A DNA stretch of 35,713 nucleotides from Actinomycetota bacterium (GTDB lineage Bacteria; Actinomycetota; Acidimicrobiia; IMCC26256; PALSA-555), in assembly GCA_003140175.1 (NCBI GenBank), contig PLJD01000040.1, forward strand, positions 11,205-46,917, written 5' to 3'. The notes below the pieces were generated by a model that was not told the DNA's origin, did no database searches, and saw only the letters and a program-made list of their open reading frames with translations. Shown here one piece after another: positions 23,238 through 31,793 of this stretch. Position numbers and translations under genes: made by a program. Numbering within the stretch: the stretch's first letter is position 1; the number at the start of each line of letters is the position of its first letter.

Positions 23238-24062
23238 ATGAACCAGAGCACACCAAGCGGGTTCGCCCTCGTGGGCCCCGGCCGGGCCGGCACCGCGATC
23301 GCGACTGCACTCGTCGCGGCCGGCGAGCCGTGCCGCGCCGTCGCGGGACGGGCCCCCGACGCGCCGTCCACCACGGGCACCGCCTCGGCGCTCGACACCC
23401 GGGCGACGACCGTCGCGGCCGCCGGACGCGCCGCCCCGCTCGTGATCATCGCCACGCCCGACGCCGAGATCGAGACCGTGGCGGCGACGCTCGCCGCAAC
23501 CCTGCAGCCGGGCGCGCTCGTCGTGCACCTGTCCGGCGCGCACGGCCTTGACGCGCTCGAGCCGCTCGCCACCCGGCGCGCCGACGTCGAGCTCGGCGCG
23601 TTGCACCCGCTCCAGACCCTGACCGGCGGCGACGACGCGTCCGTCCTCGCCGGCGCGTGGGCTGCGGTCGCCGGACCGCCGACGGTGACACGCCTGGCGC
23701 ACCGCGTCGGCCTGCGACCGTTCCCGATCGACGACGCGGCGCGCCCCGCCTACCACGCCGCGGCGGTCGTCGCCTCGAACCACCTGGTCGCGCTCCTCGG
23801 GCAGGTCGAGCGGCTCGCCGCCGCGGCCGGGGTGCCGCTCGCGGCGTTCGAACCGCTGGTGCACACCACGCTCGACCACGTCTTCGCGCTCGGGCCGGCC
23901 GCCGCGCTCACCGGCCCCGTCGCGCGCGGCGACGTCGAGACGGTTGGGCGCCACCTCGATGTCATCGCCGACGACGAGCGCCGCGCCTACACCGCCCTCG
24001 CCGACCTGGCCGGTCGCCTCGCGGGGCGCGACGAGGCGGCGCTGCGCGAGGTACTGGCGTGA
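23238..24062 (+). CDS. DUF2520 Rossmann-fold protein (candidate ketopantoate reductase-like)
   Basis: A 274-residue protein from ATG 23238 with AGAGG 4 nt upstream. It starts with a strand and GPGRAGTAIA, the dinucleotide-binding loop (GxGxxG), and later VHLSGAHGLDALEPL and LGALHPLQTLTGG, the DUF2520 blocks. The C-terminal half is helical (YHAAAVVASNHLVALLGQVERLAAAAG, GPVARGDVETVGRHL), as in 6-phosphogluconate-dehydrogenase-like reductases. It overlaps panC by 4 bp (GTGA). No panE is visible in the window, so this may supply the ketopantoate reductase step. That is an inference from fold and neighbours; Rv3603c is the mycobacterial positional equivalent. Confidence 0.88.
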   Translation: MNQSTPSGFALVGPGRAGTAIATALVAAGEPCRAVAGRAPDAPSTTGTASALDTRATTVAAAGRAAPLVIIATPDAEIETVAATLAATLQPGALVVHLSGAHGLDALEPLATRRADVELGALHPLQTLTGGDDASVLAGAWAAVAGPPTVTRLAHRVGLRPFPIDDAARPAYHAAAVVASNHLVALLGQVERLAAAAGVPLAAFEPLVHTTLDHVFALGPAAALTGPVARGDVETVGRHLDVIADDERRAYTALADLAGRLAGRDEAALREVLA

Positions 24063-24958
24063 TCACCCTCCACGATCTCGGCGACGTGCGGCGCTGCTGC
24101 GACGACGTCCGGCGATCCGGCGGCCGCGTCGGCCTGGTCCCCACCATGGGGTTCTTCCACGAGGGCCACCGATCGCTGATGCGAACGGCGCGCGTCGCGG
24201 ACGATCTGGTCGTCGTCAGCGTGTTCGTGAACCCGACCCAGTTCGGACCCGGTGAGGATCTCGGCGGCTACCCGCGCGACCCCGACGGCGACGCCGCGAT
24301 GGCCGACGCGGCCGGCGTCGACGTGCTCTTCGCGCCCGGCGTCGAGGCCATGTATCCCGACGGGGCGCGCACCACCGTCCACGTCGAGCGGCTGACCTCG
24401 CGGCTGTGCGGCGCCAGCCGCCCGACCCACTTCGACGGCGTGGCGACCGTCGTGACGAAGCTGTTCTCCATCGTCGGCCCCTGCCACGCGTACTTCGGAC
24501 GAAAAGATGCCCAGCAGCTGGCCGTCGTTCGCCGACTGGTCGACGACCTCAACCTGCCGGTGGAGGTGGTCGGCTGCCCGCTGGTCCGCGACGCCGACGG
24601 CCTCGCCCTCTCGAGCCGCAACGCCTACCTCGACGAGACCGAGCGCCGGGCCGCCCTGGTGCTCGTGCGGGCGTTGCGAGACGCGGCGCACGCGGTGCAC
24701 GCCGGCGAGCGCGACGCGCTCGTCCTGCGCGATCGGGCCCGGGCGATGATCGGTGCCGAGCCCGCCGTCCGCCTCGACTACGCCGAGCTCGTGGACGCCC
24801 GCACCGTCGAGCCGATCACCCGGGTGGACGGAGCCGCGGTCCTGGCGGTCGCCGCCGTCGTCGGGCGGGCCCGGCTCATCGACAACCTCGCAATCACGGT
24901 GACACCGTCCGGAGTCGAGACCGACCTCGGAGCCGTCGCGGAGGAGCAACGGGCCTGA
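24059..24958 (+). CDS. panC: Pantothenate synthetase
   Basis: A 299-residue enzyme that condenses pantoate and beta-alanine with ATP to give pantothenate. [10 protein letters not shown] (28-37) is the HIGH-like motif, [32 protein letters not shown] and ALSSRNAYL (KMSKS-like) follow. GTG 24059 overlaps DUF2520 by 4 bp, and its TGA overlaps the panD ATG by 1 bp. The longer upstream frame is an overlap with DUF2520 and is not used. Complete and of usual length. Confidence 0.95.
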   Translation: MITLHDLGDVRRCCDDVRRSGGRVGLVPTMGFFHEGHRSLMRTARVADDLVVVSVFVNPTQFGPGEDLGGYPRDPDGDAAMADAAGVDVLFAPGVEAMYPDGARTTVHVERLTSRLCGASRPTHFDGVATVVTKLFSIVGPCHAYFGRKDAQQLAVVRRLVDDLNLPVEVVGCPLVRDADGLALSSRNAYLDETERRAALVLVRALRDAAHAVHAGERDALVLRDRARAMIGAEPAVRLDYAELVDARTVEPITRVDGAAVLAVAAVVGRARLIDNLAITVTPSGVETDLGAVAEEQRA

Positions 24959-25347
24959 TGCAGCGCACCATGATGAAGTCCAAGATCCATCGGGCCACGG
25001 TCACCGGGGCTGACCTCAACTACGTGGGGTCCATCACGCTCGACCCGGCCCTGATGGCGGCCGCCGACATCCTCGAGCACGAGCAGGTGCACGTGCTCGA
25101 CATCGACAACGGCGCTCGCTTCGAGACCTACGCGATCCGGGGCGGTCCCGGCGACGTGGTGCTGAACGGAGCGGCGGCCCGGCTCGTGCACACCGGAGAC
25201 CGGGTCATCGTCATCACCTACGCCACCTACGAGGAGGCCGAGCTGGCGCGCTACGAGCCCCAGGTCGTCCACGTCGACGAGTCCAACCGGATCGTGGCGC
25301 CGGCGTTGGCGGCTATCGACGGGGAGGGTCGCGAACGGGCGTCGTAG
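24958..25347 (+). CDS. panD: Aspartate 1-decarboxylase precursor
   Basis: A 129-residue pro-enzyme that makes beta-alanine from aspartate for pantothenate. It is cleaved between Gly24 and Ser25 in NYVGSITLD, which leaves the pyruvoyl group on Ser25. [16 protein letters not shown] contains the early Lys9, and the [13 protein letters not shown] block appears as [16 protein letters not shown] 24958 overlaps panC. The final stop (TAG 25345-25347) is also the start of a possible -10 (TAGGCT) for nadB. Confidence 0.96.
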   Translation: MQRTMMKSKIHRATVTGADLNYVGSITLDPALMAAADILEHEQVHVLDIDNGARFETYAIRGGPGDVVLNGAAARLVHTGDRVIVITYATYEEAELARYEPQVVHVDESNRIVAPALAAIDGEGRERAS

Positions 25348-25350
25348 GCT
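25345..25350 (+). promoter_or_regulatory. Possible -10 element (TAGGCT) for nadB
   Basis: TAGGCT matches TANNNT, overlaps the panD stop codon and ends 8 nt before ATG 25359. The spacing is a little long for a leaderless start, so this is a weak candidate. Confidence 0.25.
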
Positions 25351-25358
25351 CAGCGGCC

Positions 25359-26939
25359 ATGCCCGCCCGGCCCGACGTGGACCTGCTCGTGCTGGGGAGC
25401 GGCGTCGCCGGGCTCTCCGCCGCGATCCGAGCCGCGCGCGCGGGCCGCTCGGTGGCCGTGCTCACCAAGGGCGAGTTGGCGTGGTCGGCGACCCAGTACG
25501 CGCAGGGCGGCGTGGCGGCCGCGCTCGAGGAGGACGTCGACTCCCCGGACCTGCACTTCGCCGACACGATCTCCGCCGGCGTCGGCCTCTGTGATGTCGA
25601 CGCAGTGCGGGTGCTCGTCACGGAAGGCCCGGCGAGAGTCCGGGAGCTGATCGGGCTCGGCGCCGAGTTCGACCGCGCGTCCGACACGGACCTCGCCTAC
25701 ACGCGAGAAGGCGGCCATTCGGTGGCCCGCATCGTGCACGCCGGCGGTGACGCCACCGGCGCCGAGATCGAGCGGGCGCTGGTCAGCGCCGTGCGCGACA
25801 CCGCGGCGATGGTCCACGAGCGATGGTTCGCCCTCGACCTCCTCGTCGTCGACGGTCGTGCGGTCGGCGTCCGGGCCGTCGACCCGACCGGCGCCGAGCA
25901 CGAGCTGCGCGCCACCCACACGATCCTCGCGACCGGCGGGGCCGGGCAGTGCTTCGCCGTCACCACCAACCCGTTGCTCTCGACCGGCGACGGAATCGCC
26001 ATGGCGCGCCGAGCGGGCGTCGCGGTCGCCGACGTCGAGTTCATGCAGTTCCATCCCACCGCGCTCGACCATCCGTCGATGCCGAGGCCCCTGTTGTCCG
26101 AGGCGCTGCGGGGCGAGGGGGCCGTGCTGCGCGACGACCACGGGCACGCGTTCATGCTCTCCGAGCACGCCCTCGAGGACCTCGCCCCCCGCGACGTCGT
26201 GGCCCGCGCCATCGCCCGCCGCCTCAACGACGGCGACCTCCCACATCTGTGGCTGGACGCCACCCCCATCCCGAACTTCGCGCGGCGTTTCCCGACGGTG
26301 TGGCGGGCCTGCCAGCTGGTCGGCCTCGACCCCACCCGCGAATGGCTGCCGGTCGCGCCCGCCGCCCACTACCTCTCGGGGGGAATCTGCACCGACCTCG
26401 ACGGCGCGACCACCATGCCCGGGGTCTGGGCCTGCGGCGAGGTCGCCTGCTCGGGCGTCCACGGAGCCAACCGGCTGGCGTCGAACTCGCTGCTCGACGG
26501 TCTCGTCTTCGGCAGCCGCTGCGTCGACGCCATCGTGGCCGGCAAGGACGAGGCGGAGGAGACCGGCGTGCTGCGGGGGATCGAGGCGCCGCCACCGACA
26601 CCGCTCGAGGTGCCCACCGCGACCCGCGCCGGTCGTCGAGCCACCCGCGAGGACCTCCAACGGGTCATGACCCGTGACGCCGGGGTGCTGCGCGACGGGG
26701 GCAGCCTCACCCGGGCCCACGACGCGCTCGAGTCGATGCAGCCCACCGACCGCGAGGTCGCCAACCTCCTCGTGGTGAGCCGCGCCCTCGTCGACGCCGC
26801 GCTGGCCCGGGAGGAGTCCCGCGGCACCCACACCCGCCTCGACTTCCCCGAGACCAATCCGGCGTTCCTGGGCCGGTTGGTCTTCACCGACGCCGAGCCC
26901 CGATTCGTACGGCTTCCCGAGCCGGCGGCGACGCGGTGA
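25359..26939 (+). CDS. nadB: L-aspartate oxidase
   Basis: A 526-residue FAD enzyme making iminoaspartate for NAD synthesis. It has the FAD-binding GSGVAGLSAA, QYAQGGVAAAL, HSVARIVHAGGDATG, ILATGGAGQCF, MQFHPTAL, RGEGAVLRDDHG, PAAHYLSGGI and GVHGANRLASNSLLDGLVFG, covering the whole family. The usual C-terminal helical domain is present (LTRAHDAL, RALVDAALAREESRGTHTRLDFPE). The next step enzyme nadA (quinolinate synthase) is not in the window. ATG 25359 is 11 bp after panD; the stop overlaps nadC by 4 bp. Confidence 0.96.
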   Translation: MPARPDVDLLVLGSGVAGLSAAIRAARAGRSVAVLTKGELAWSATQYAQGGVAAALEEDVDSPDLHFADTISAGVGLCDVDAVRVLVTEGPARVRELIGLGAEFDRASDTDLAYTREGGHSVARIVHAGGDATGAEIERALVSAVRDTAAMVHERWFALDLLVVDGRAVGVRAVDPTGAEHELRATHTILATGGAGQCFAVTTNPLLSTGDGIAMARRAGVAVADVEFMQFHPTALDHPSMPRPLLSEALRGEGAVLRDDHGHAFMLSEHALEDLAPRDVVARAIARRLNDGDLPHLWLDATPIPNFARRFPTVWRACQLVGLDPTREWLPVAPAAHYLSGGICTDLDGATTMPGVWACGEVACSGVHGANRLASNSLLDGLVFGSRCVDAIVAGKDEAEETGVLRGIEAPPPTPLEVPTATRAGRRATREDLQRVMTRDAGVLRDGGSLTRAHDALESMQPTDREVANLLVVSRALVDAALAREESRGTHTRLDFPETNPAFLGRLVFTDAEPRFVRLPEPAATR

Positions 26940-27811
26940 CCAGCGTCGATCCGCCCCGCCATCTCGTGCGGGAGGCGGTCGCCCGTGCCCTCGCCGAGGA
27001 CCTCGGGGTCCTGGGCGACCTCACCGCCGCGCTCATCCCCTCCGACGCGCCGGGCCGCGGGGTCCTCGCGGCGCGCACCGCCGGTGTCCTCGCCGGCAGC
27101 GCGTGCGCCACCGAGACGTGGGCCCAGCTCGACCCTGAGGTGGCGGTGTGCTGGCGCGCCGCGGACGGCGCCGACCTCGTCGCCGGCACCGTCGTCGCCA
27201 CCGTCGAGGGACCGCTGCGCAGCGTCTTGACCGGCGAGCGCACCGCCCTCAACTTTCTCCTCCATCTCTCGGGGGTCGCCACCCTCACCCACCAGTTCGT
27301 CGCGGCGACCGGTGGGCACGCCGCGATCTGGGACACCCGCAAGACCCTGCCCGGCCTGCGCGCGTTCGAGAAGGCGGCGGTCCGCGCCGGTGGCGGGGTG
27401 AACCACCGCGGCTCGCTCTCGGACATGGTCCTCGTCAAGGACAACCACCTCGTCGGCCTCGGGATCGCCGATGCCGTGGCCGCGGCCCGCGCCGCCTGGC
27501 CCGGGCGGGGAGTCGAGGTCGAGTGCGAACGTGCCGACCAGGTGCGCGAGGCCCTCGCCGCTGCCGCCGATCTCGTGATGCTCGACAACCTGAGCCCCGA
27601 CGAGGTGCGCGACTGTGTCGCCGTGGTCCGCTCCGGCGCGCGGCCCGACACCCCGGTCGAGGTCTCAGGCCGGGTGACGCTCGAGCGCGTCGCCGCGTAC
27701 GCCGCCGCGGGGGCTGACCTCATCTCGGCCAGCGCCATCACCCAATCGGCCCCGGCCCTGGATCTCGGCCTCGACCTCGACGTCGACGTCGAGCGGGCGA
27801 GACGCCGGTGA
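26936..27811 (+). CDS. nadC: Nicotinate-nucleotide pyrophosphorylase (carboxylating)
   Basis: A 291-residue QPRTase that converts quinolinate and PRPP to nicotinate mononucleotide. ALAEDLGVLGDLT, GERTALNFLLHLSGVATLT, WDTRKTLPGLRAFEKAAVRAGGGVNHR (substrate arginines and lysine), LVKDNHL, EVECERADQVREAL and VEVSGRVTLERVAAYAAAGADLIS are all present. GTG 26936 overlaps nadB by 4 bp; the stop overlaps coaX by 4 bp. It should be active. Confidence 0.95.
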   Translation: MTSVDPPRHLVREAVARALAEDLGVLGDLTAALIPSDAPGRGVLAARTAGVLAGSACATETWAQLDPEVAVCWRAADGADLVAGTVVATVEGPLRSVLTGERTALNFLLHLSGVATLTHQFVAATGGHAAIWDTRKTLPGLRAFEKAAVRAGGGVNHRGSLSDMVLVKDNHLVGLGIADAVAAARAAWPGRGVEVECERADQVREALAAAADLVMLDNLSPDEVRDCVAVVRSGARPDTPVEVSGRVTLERVAAYAAAGADLISASAITQSAPALDLGLDLDVDVERARRR

Positions 27812-28629
27812 GGCTCCTCGCGATCGACGCCGGGAACACCCAGACCGTCATCGGCCTCTTCGACGGCAAGGAGCTCGCTGACCACTGGCGCATCGCCACC
27901 GTCGCCGAGCGCACCGCCGACGAGCTCGCGCTGATGATCCAGCAGTTCCTCGCCTTCCACGGGGTCCGCGGCTTCGTCGTCGACGTGCCGACGACTGGGC
28001 CGACCCCGACGCCGGGCTCGCCCGACGACAGCCCGATCAGCGGCGTCGTCATCTCCTCGGGCGTCCCGCGCGTGACCGCCGAGCTGCGCGAGATGACCGA
28101 CCGCTACTTCGGGTTCCCGGCCCTCGTGCTCGAGCCGGGGGTACGGACCGGCATGCCGATCCTCTACGACAACCCGAAGGAGGTGGGGCCCGACCGAATC
28201 GCGAACGCGGTCGCCGCGTACGACCTCTACGGAGGTCCGTCGATCGTCGTCGACTTCGGCACCGCGAACACGATCGAGGCGATCAGCGAGCACGGCGAGT
28301 ACCTCGGCGGCGCCATCTTCCCCGGCATCGAGATCTCGATGGACGCCCTCTTTGGGCGCGCGGCCGCGCTCCGCCGAGTCGAGCTCGTCGCACCCCGCCA
28401 CGTGATCGGCAAATCCACCGTGGAATCAATCCAGTCGGGCTGCGTCTTCGGGTACAGCGGTCAAGTCGACGCGCTCGTCGACCGGTTCCAGGCCGAGCTG
28501 GGCGACTGCACGGTCGTGGCCACCGGCGGTCTCGCCGACCCGATCGTCACCCACTCGCGCACCGTCCAGCACTACGAGCCCTGGCTCACGCTCCAAGGTC
28601 TGCGTATCGTCTTCGAGCGCAACCGATGA
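27808..28629 (+). CDS. coaX: Type III pantothenate kinase
   Basis: A 273-residue kinase that phosphorylates pantothenate, the first step to CoA. IDAGNTQTVIG (6-16) is the phosphate-binding motif, GPDRIANAVAAYDLYGG the second, and VDFGTANT the third, as in ASKHA-fold CoaX. GAIFPGIEISMDAL and ESIQSGCVFGYSGQVD complete the family pattern. A proline-rich insert (VPTTGPTPTPGSPDDSPI, about 59-76) is longer than usual, perhaps a surface loop. GTG 27808 overlaps nadC by 4 bp. It directly follows the panC/panD block, giving a local run from beta-alanine to phosphopantothenate. Confidence 0.95.
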   Translation: MRLLAIDAGNTQTVIGLFDGKELADHWRIATVAERTADELALMIQQFLAFHGVRGFVVDVPTTGPTPTPGSPDDSPISGVVISSGVPRVTAELREMTDRYFGFPALVLEPGVRTGMPILYDNPKEVGPDRIANAVAAYDLYGGPSIVVDFGTANTIEAISEHGEYLGGAIFPGIEISMDALFGRAAALRRVELVAPRHVIGKSTVESIQSGCVFGYSGQVDALVDRFQAELGDCTVVATGGLADPIVTHSRTVQHYEPWLTLQGLRIVFERNR

Positions 28630-28663
28630 CGCCGCCGACCCGCCCCGACCGGGCGGCCTGGCG

Positions 28664-30178
28664 GTGACCGAGGACGGCTACGTCGGTGAGGAGCGTGACC
28701 GGCGCCTGGCCAAGCTCGACGCGTTGCGGGCCGCCGGGACCGATCCGTACCCGGTGCGGTTCGACCGGACCCACACCGCCGCCGAGATCCAGGAGCACTG
28801 GGAGCACGTCGAAGCGGGTGGCGAGACCGACGACGTGGTCCGGGTCGCGGGGCGGCTGCTGCTCATCCGCCGGCAGGGGAAGCTGACCTTCGCGACGCTG
28901 CGGGACGGCACCGCCAGCGTGCAGCTCTTCGTGTCGGACGCGGTCGTCGGCGCGGAGGTCCACCAGGCGTTCGACGAGCTTGACCTCGGCGACTGGGTCG
29001 GCGTCGAGGGGGCCGTGATGCGGACCAAGCGCGGCGAGCTGTCCGTCAAGCTGCGCGCCTTCGAGCTCCTCGCGAAGGCGCTCCGCCCGCTGCCTTCGAA
29101 GTGGCAGGGGTTGACCGATGTCGACACGCGGTTCCGGATGCGGTACGTGGACCTGATCGCCAACGACGACGCGCGTCGCGTCTTCGCGATCCGCTTCTCG
29201 GTCATCGCGACGATCCGGCGGTTCCTCGCCGAACGTCGTTACGTCGAGGTCGAGACCCCGGTGCTGCACGCGCAAGCAGGCGGCGGCGCCGCCCGCCCGT
29301 TCGAGACCTACCACCACGCGTTGGAGATGCCGCTCAGCCTGCGGATCGCGCTCGAGCTGCACCTCAAGCGCCTGCTCGTCGGCGGCTTCGAGCGGGTCTT
29401 CGAGATCGGGCGCGTGTTTCGCAACGAGGGCCTCTCGACCCGCCACAACCCCGAGTTCACGATGCTCGAGTGTTACGAGGCCTTCGCCGACTACACCGAC
29501 ATGGCGCGCCTCGTGGAGGAGCTCGTCGCCGAGTGCGCCCGCGCCGCGACCGGTTCGACCACCGTGGCCGCCGGTGACCGCGAGCTCTCCCTCGCGCCGC
29601 CGTGGCCCCGTCGCCCCATGCTCGACCTGATCCAGGAGCACGCCGGGGTCGCCGTCCATCCGAGCCAGCCAGTCGGCGACCTCGAGGCGATCTGCGACCG
29701 GCTCGGCGTTGCTCGCCAGGCCGGCTGGGGTCCCGGGAAGCTCGTCTTGGAGCTCTACGAGAAGACCGTCGAGCCCAACCTCTTCGGCCCGGTCTTCGTC
29801 ATCGACTACCCCCGCGAGGTCTCCCCGCTCGCCCGGATCCATCGGGCGGACCCGGCGCTGGTCGAGCGATTCGAGCCCGTCGTGCTGGGCCGCGAGCTTG
29901 GGAACGCCTTCAGCGAGCTCAACGACCCGGTGGACCAGCGCCAGCGCTTCGAGGCCCAGGCCCGCCTCGCCGCGGCCGGCGACGAGGAGGCCCACGGCGT
30001 GGACGAGGACTACCTCCGCGCCCTCGAGTACGGCCTGCCGCCCTGCGGGGGGCTCGGGATCGGCGTCGACCGGCTGGTGATGCTCCTCGCGGGCGTGACC
30101 ACCATCCGAGAGGTCCTCTTGTTCCCCCATCTGCGCCCGGAGGCGGGCGAGACTGGGGACGAGGGGGGAACCGGCTGA
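28664..30178 (+). CDS. lysS: Lysine-tRNA ligase, class II
   Basis: A 504-residue LysRS. The N-terminal OB-fold (VVRVAGRLLLIRRQGKLTFATLRDG) binds the anticodon. Motif 1 is in FLAERRYVEVETPVLHAQAGGGAARPF, motif 2 is FRNEG (252-256) followed by HNPEFTMLECYEAF, and motif 3 is GLGIGVDRLVMLL (about 464 on). All are intact. GTG 28664 is 34 bp after coaX. Its TGA overlaps the next gene by one base (TGATG). In mycobacteria lysS is followed by lsr2; here it is followed by an SDR-fold gene. Confidence 0.95.
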   Translation: MTEDGYVGEERDRRLAKLDALRAAGTDPYPVRFDRTHTAAEIQEHWEHVEAGGETDDVVRVAGRLLLIRRQGKLTFATLRDGTASVQLFVSDAVVGAEVHQAFDELDLGDWVGVEGAVMRTKRGELSVKLRAFELLAKALRPLPSKWQGLTDVDTRFRMRYVDLIANDDARRVFAIRFSVIATIRRFLAERRYVEVETPVLHAQAGGGAARPFETYHHALEMPLSLRIALELHLKRLLVGGFERVFEIGRVFRNEGLSTRHNPEFTMLECYEAFADYTDMARLVEELVAECARAATGSTTVAAGDRELSLAPPWPRRPMLDLIQEHAGVAVHPSQPVGDLEAICDRLGVARQAGWGPGKLVLELYEKTVEPNLFGPVFVIDYPREVSPLARIHRADPALVERFEPVVLGRELGNAFSELNDPVDQRQRFEAQARLAAAGDEEAHGVDEDYLRALEYGLPPCGGLGIGVDRLVMLLAGVTTIREVLLFPHLRPEAGETGDEGGTG

Positions 30179-31131
30179 TGCGCGTGCTCGTGACGGGCAT
30201 GGGAGGGGAGCTCGGGACCCGCGTCGCGCAGTTGCTCGAGGGGCGCCGCGAGGTCACCGAGATCGCGGGCTGTGACTTCATGCCGCCCCGCCGCCGGCTC
30301 CGGCGCGCGACGTTCGCGCGGATCGACCCTCGCGACCGTCAGCGCCTGGTGGCGTTCGTCACCGACTTCGCACCCGACGCCGTCGCGCACTTCGGTGTCT
30401 ACGAGCCCGGGTCGCGGATGGGATCGCGCGAGGCCGCGGCGAGCACCGAGGCGTGCACCGTGCACGCGCTCGGTGCCGCGGTGCGGGCCGGGCGGCTCGA
30501 ACGGGTCGCGGTCCGCAGCGGGATCGAGATCTACGGACGCGGGCGAGGCCATCCGCTCCTGCCTGACGAGAGCGCACCGCTGGCGCCGACCACCGACTAC
30601 GGCCGCACCTGCTTGGAGGTCGAGACCGTCGCCGCCGGGCTGGCCCGGCATCACGACGTCGCGGTCGGGTACTTGCGCTACGCGGTCGTCGCCGGCTCGC
30701 ACGTCCCGAGCCCGCTGGGCCGAGTCCTCCGGCTCCCCGCGGTTCCCGTGCCCGCGCTCGCCGACCCTCCGTTCTCGCTGCTGCACCAAGACGACGCGGC
30801 GCGGGCCATGGTCGCGACCCTGATCCAGGGCGCGGAGGGCCCGATGAACGTGGTTGGCCCGGGCGCGGCCAGCCCGTGGCAAGCCGTACTGCTCGGCCAT
30901 CGGATCCCGATCCCGGTGGCACCCGGCGGCTGGCGGCTCGCCGGGCGCCTCGCCGAGCTCGCCGGCGCCCCGATCCCCGCGCACGTCCTCGAGCTGCTGC
31001 GCCGGGGCCGCGTCGCGGACGGGGCCCACGCCGGCGCCGTGCTGGGGCTCGGGTCGCTCGTCCCGACCCAGGACGTACTCGGCGACCTCTTTGCCTGGGC
31101 GACCGCCCGCCGGCTCGAGGCGGTGGCATGA
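30178..31131 (+). CDS. NAD-dependent epimerase/dehydratase-like SDR, altered catalytic Lys
   Basis: A 317-residue extended SDR from ATG 30178 (MRVLVTGMGGELGTR), with the TGxxGxxG cofactor loop. The strand AVRSGIEIYG has Ser114 in the usual position and Tyr141 of YxxxK is in DYGRTCLEVE, but the catalytic Lys is Cys145. The extended-SDR lid FSLLHQDDAARAMV is present. Either the protein binds NAD(P) without normal catalysis, or another residue acts. Overlap of one base with lysS and 4 bp with the next gene suggests operon expression. It resembles the Rv0501-type SDR that neighbours an acyltransferase-like gene (Rv0502) in mycobacteria; this comparison is from memory. Confidence 0.82.
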   Translation: MRVLVTGMGGELGTRVAQLLEGRREVTEIAGCDFMPPRRRLRRATFARIDPRDRQRLVAFVTDFAPDAVAHFGVYEPGSRMGSREAAASTEACTVHALGAAVRAGRLERVAVRSGIEIYGRGRGHPLLPDESAPLAPTTDYGRTCLEVETVAAGLARHHDVAVGYLRYAVVAGSHVPSPLGRVLRLPAVPVPALADPPFSLLHQDDAARAMVATLIQGAEGPMNVVGPGAASPWQAVLLGHRIPIPVAPGGWRLAGRLAELAGAPIPAHVLELLRRGRVADGAHAGAVLGLGSLVPTQDVLGDLFAWATARRLEAVA

Positions 31132-31793
31132 GCGCGAACTACGGCCTCGACGCCGACCGGTTCCTGGCCACCGACTCGCCCCTCGGGGCGCTGCGGCGCC
31201 GCGTCGCCGGGCGCTACGCGGTCGACGAGTTCGGCGGAGACCCTCACCTCATGGACCTCGTGGCCGGCGCGGCGCGCCTGTCGGTCGCGGTCGAGGGCGG
31301 CGCGCGCGTCCCCCGGCTGGGCCCCGCCCTCCTCGTCGCCAACCGCGGCGTCGGGCTCCTCGAGCCGCTCGCCATCATGCGGGCGGTGCGGGCCGCCGCG
31401 GGCCGGCGGGTCCGGGTCGTGGGCGCTCCCGAGCTGCCGGTGCTCGGCGACGCGCTCCGGAGCGTGGGCGCGATCGGCTACGCCGCGCAGCGCTTCGAGC
31501 GCTTCGCGCGTACGTGGCACCTCGCCGCCGTGCCGCTCTCGGCCACCTGGCTGCGCGGCGGACCTGGCGAGCCGCCCCGCCGGCTCGTGGTGGCCACGAT
31601 GGGGTTCCCGCTCCTCCCGGTCGCGGTGCGCCCCGGGTTCCCGCTCGCGCGGCCGGGGCGACCCTGGCGGGTCCGCTTCGGTGAGACGCTGCGCCCCCCG
31701 GCGGGCACCCCACCCGACGACCAGCTGGCCGCGGCCGAGCTCGCCGACGCGGTCCGCGACGCGGTGCGGGCCCTGCTCGAAGAGGAGCAGTGA
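31128..31793 (+). CDS. PlsC-like acyltransferase-fold protein, catalytic motif lost
   Basis: A 221-residue protein from ATG 31128. The fold of 1-acylglycerol-3-phosphate acyltransferases is visible (LAAGAARLSVAVEGGARVP, PALLVANRGVGLLEPL, FPLLPVAVRPGFPLARPGRPWRVRFGETLRPP). The catalytic NHxxxxD reads N72-R73-G-V-G-L-L-E79, so His is Arg and Asp is Glu. The FPEGTRS substrate motif is also missing. It should not transfer acyl groups by the usual route and may be a lipid-binding or regulatory relic. Its stop overlaps the hydrolase GTG by 4 bp. Confidence 0.75.
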   Translation: MSANYGLDADRFLATDSPLGALRRRVAGRYAVDEFGGDPHLMDLVAGAARLSVAVEGGARVPRLGPALLVANRGVGLLEPLAIMRAVRAAAGRRVRVVGAPELPVLGDALRSVGAIGYAAQRFERFARTWHLAAVPLSATWLRGGPGEPPRRLVVATMGFPLLPVAVRPGFPLARPGRPWRVRFGETLRPPAGTPPDDQLAAAELADAVRDAVRALLEEEQ

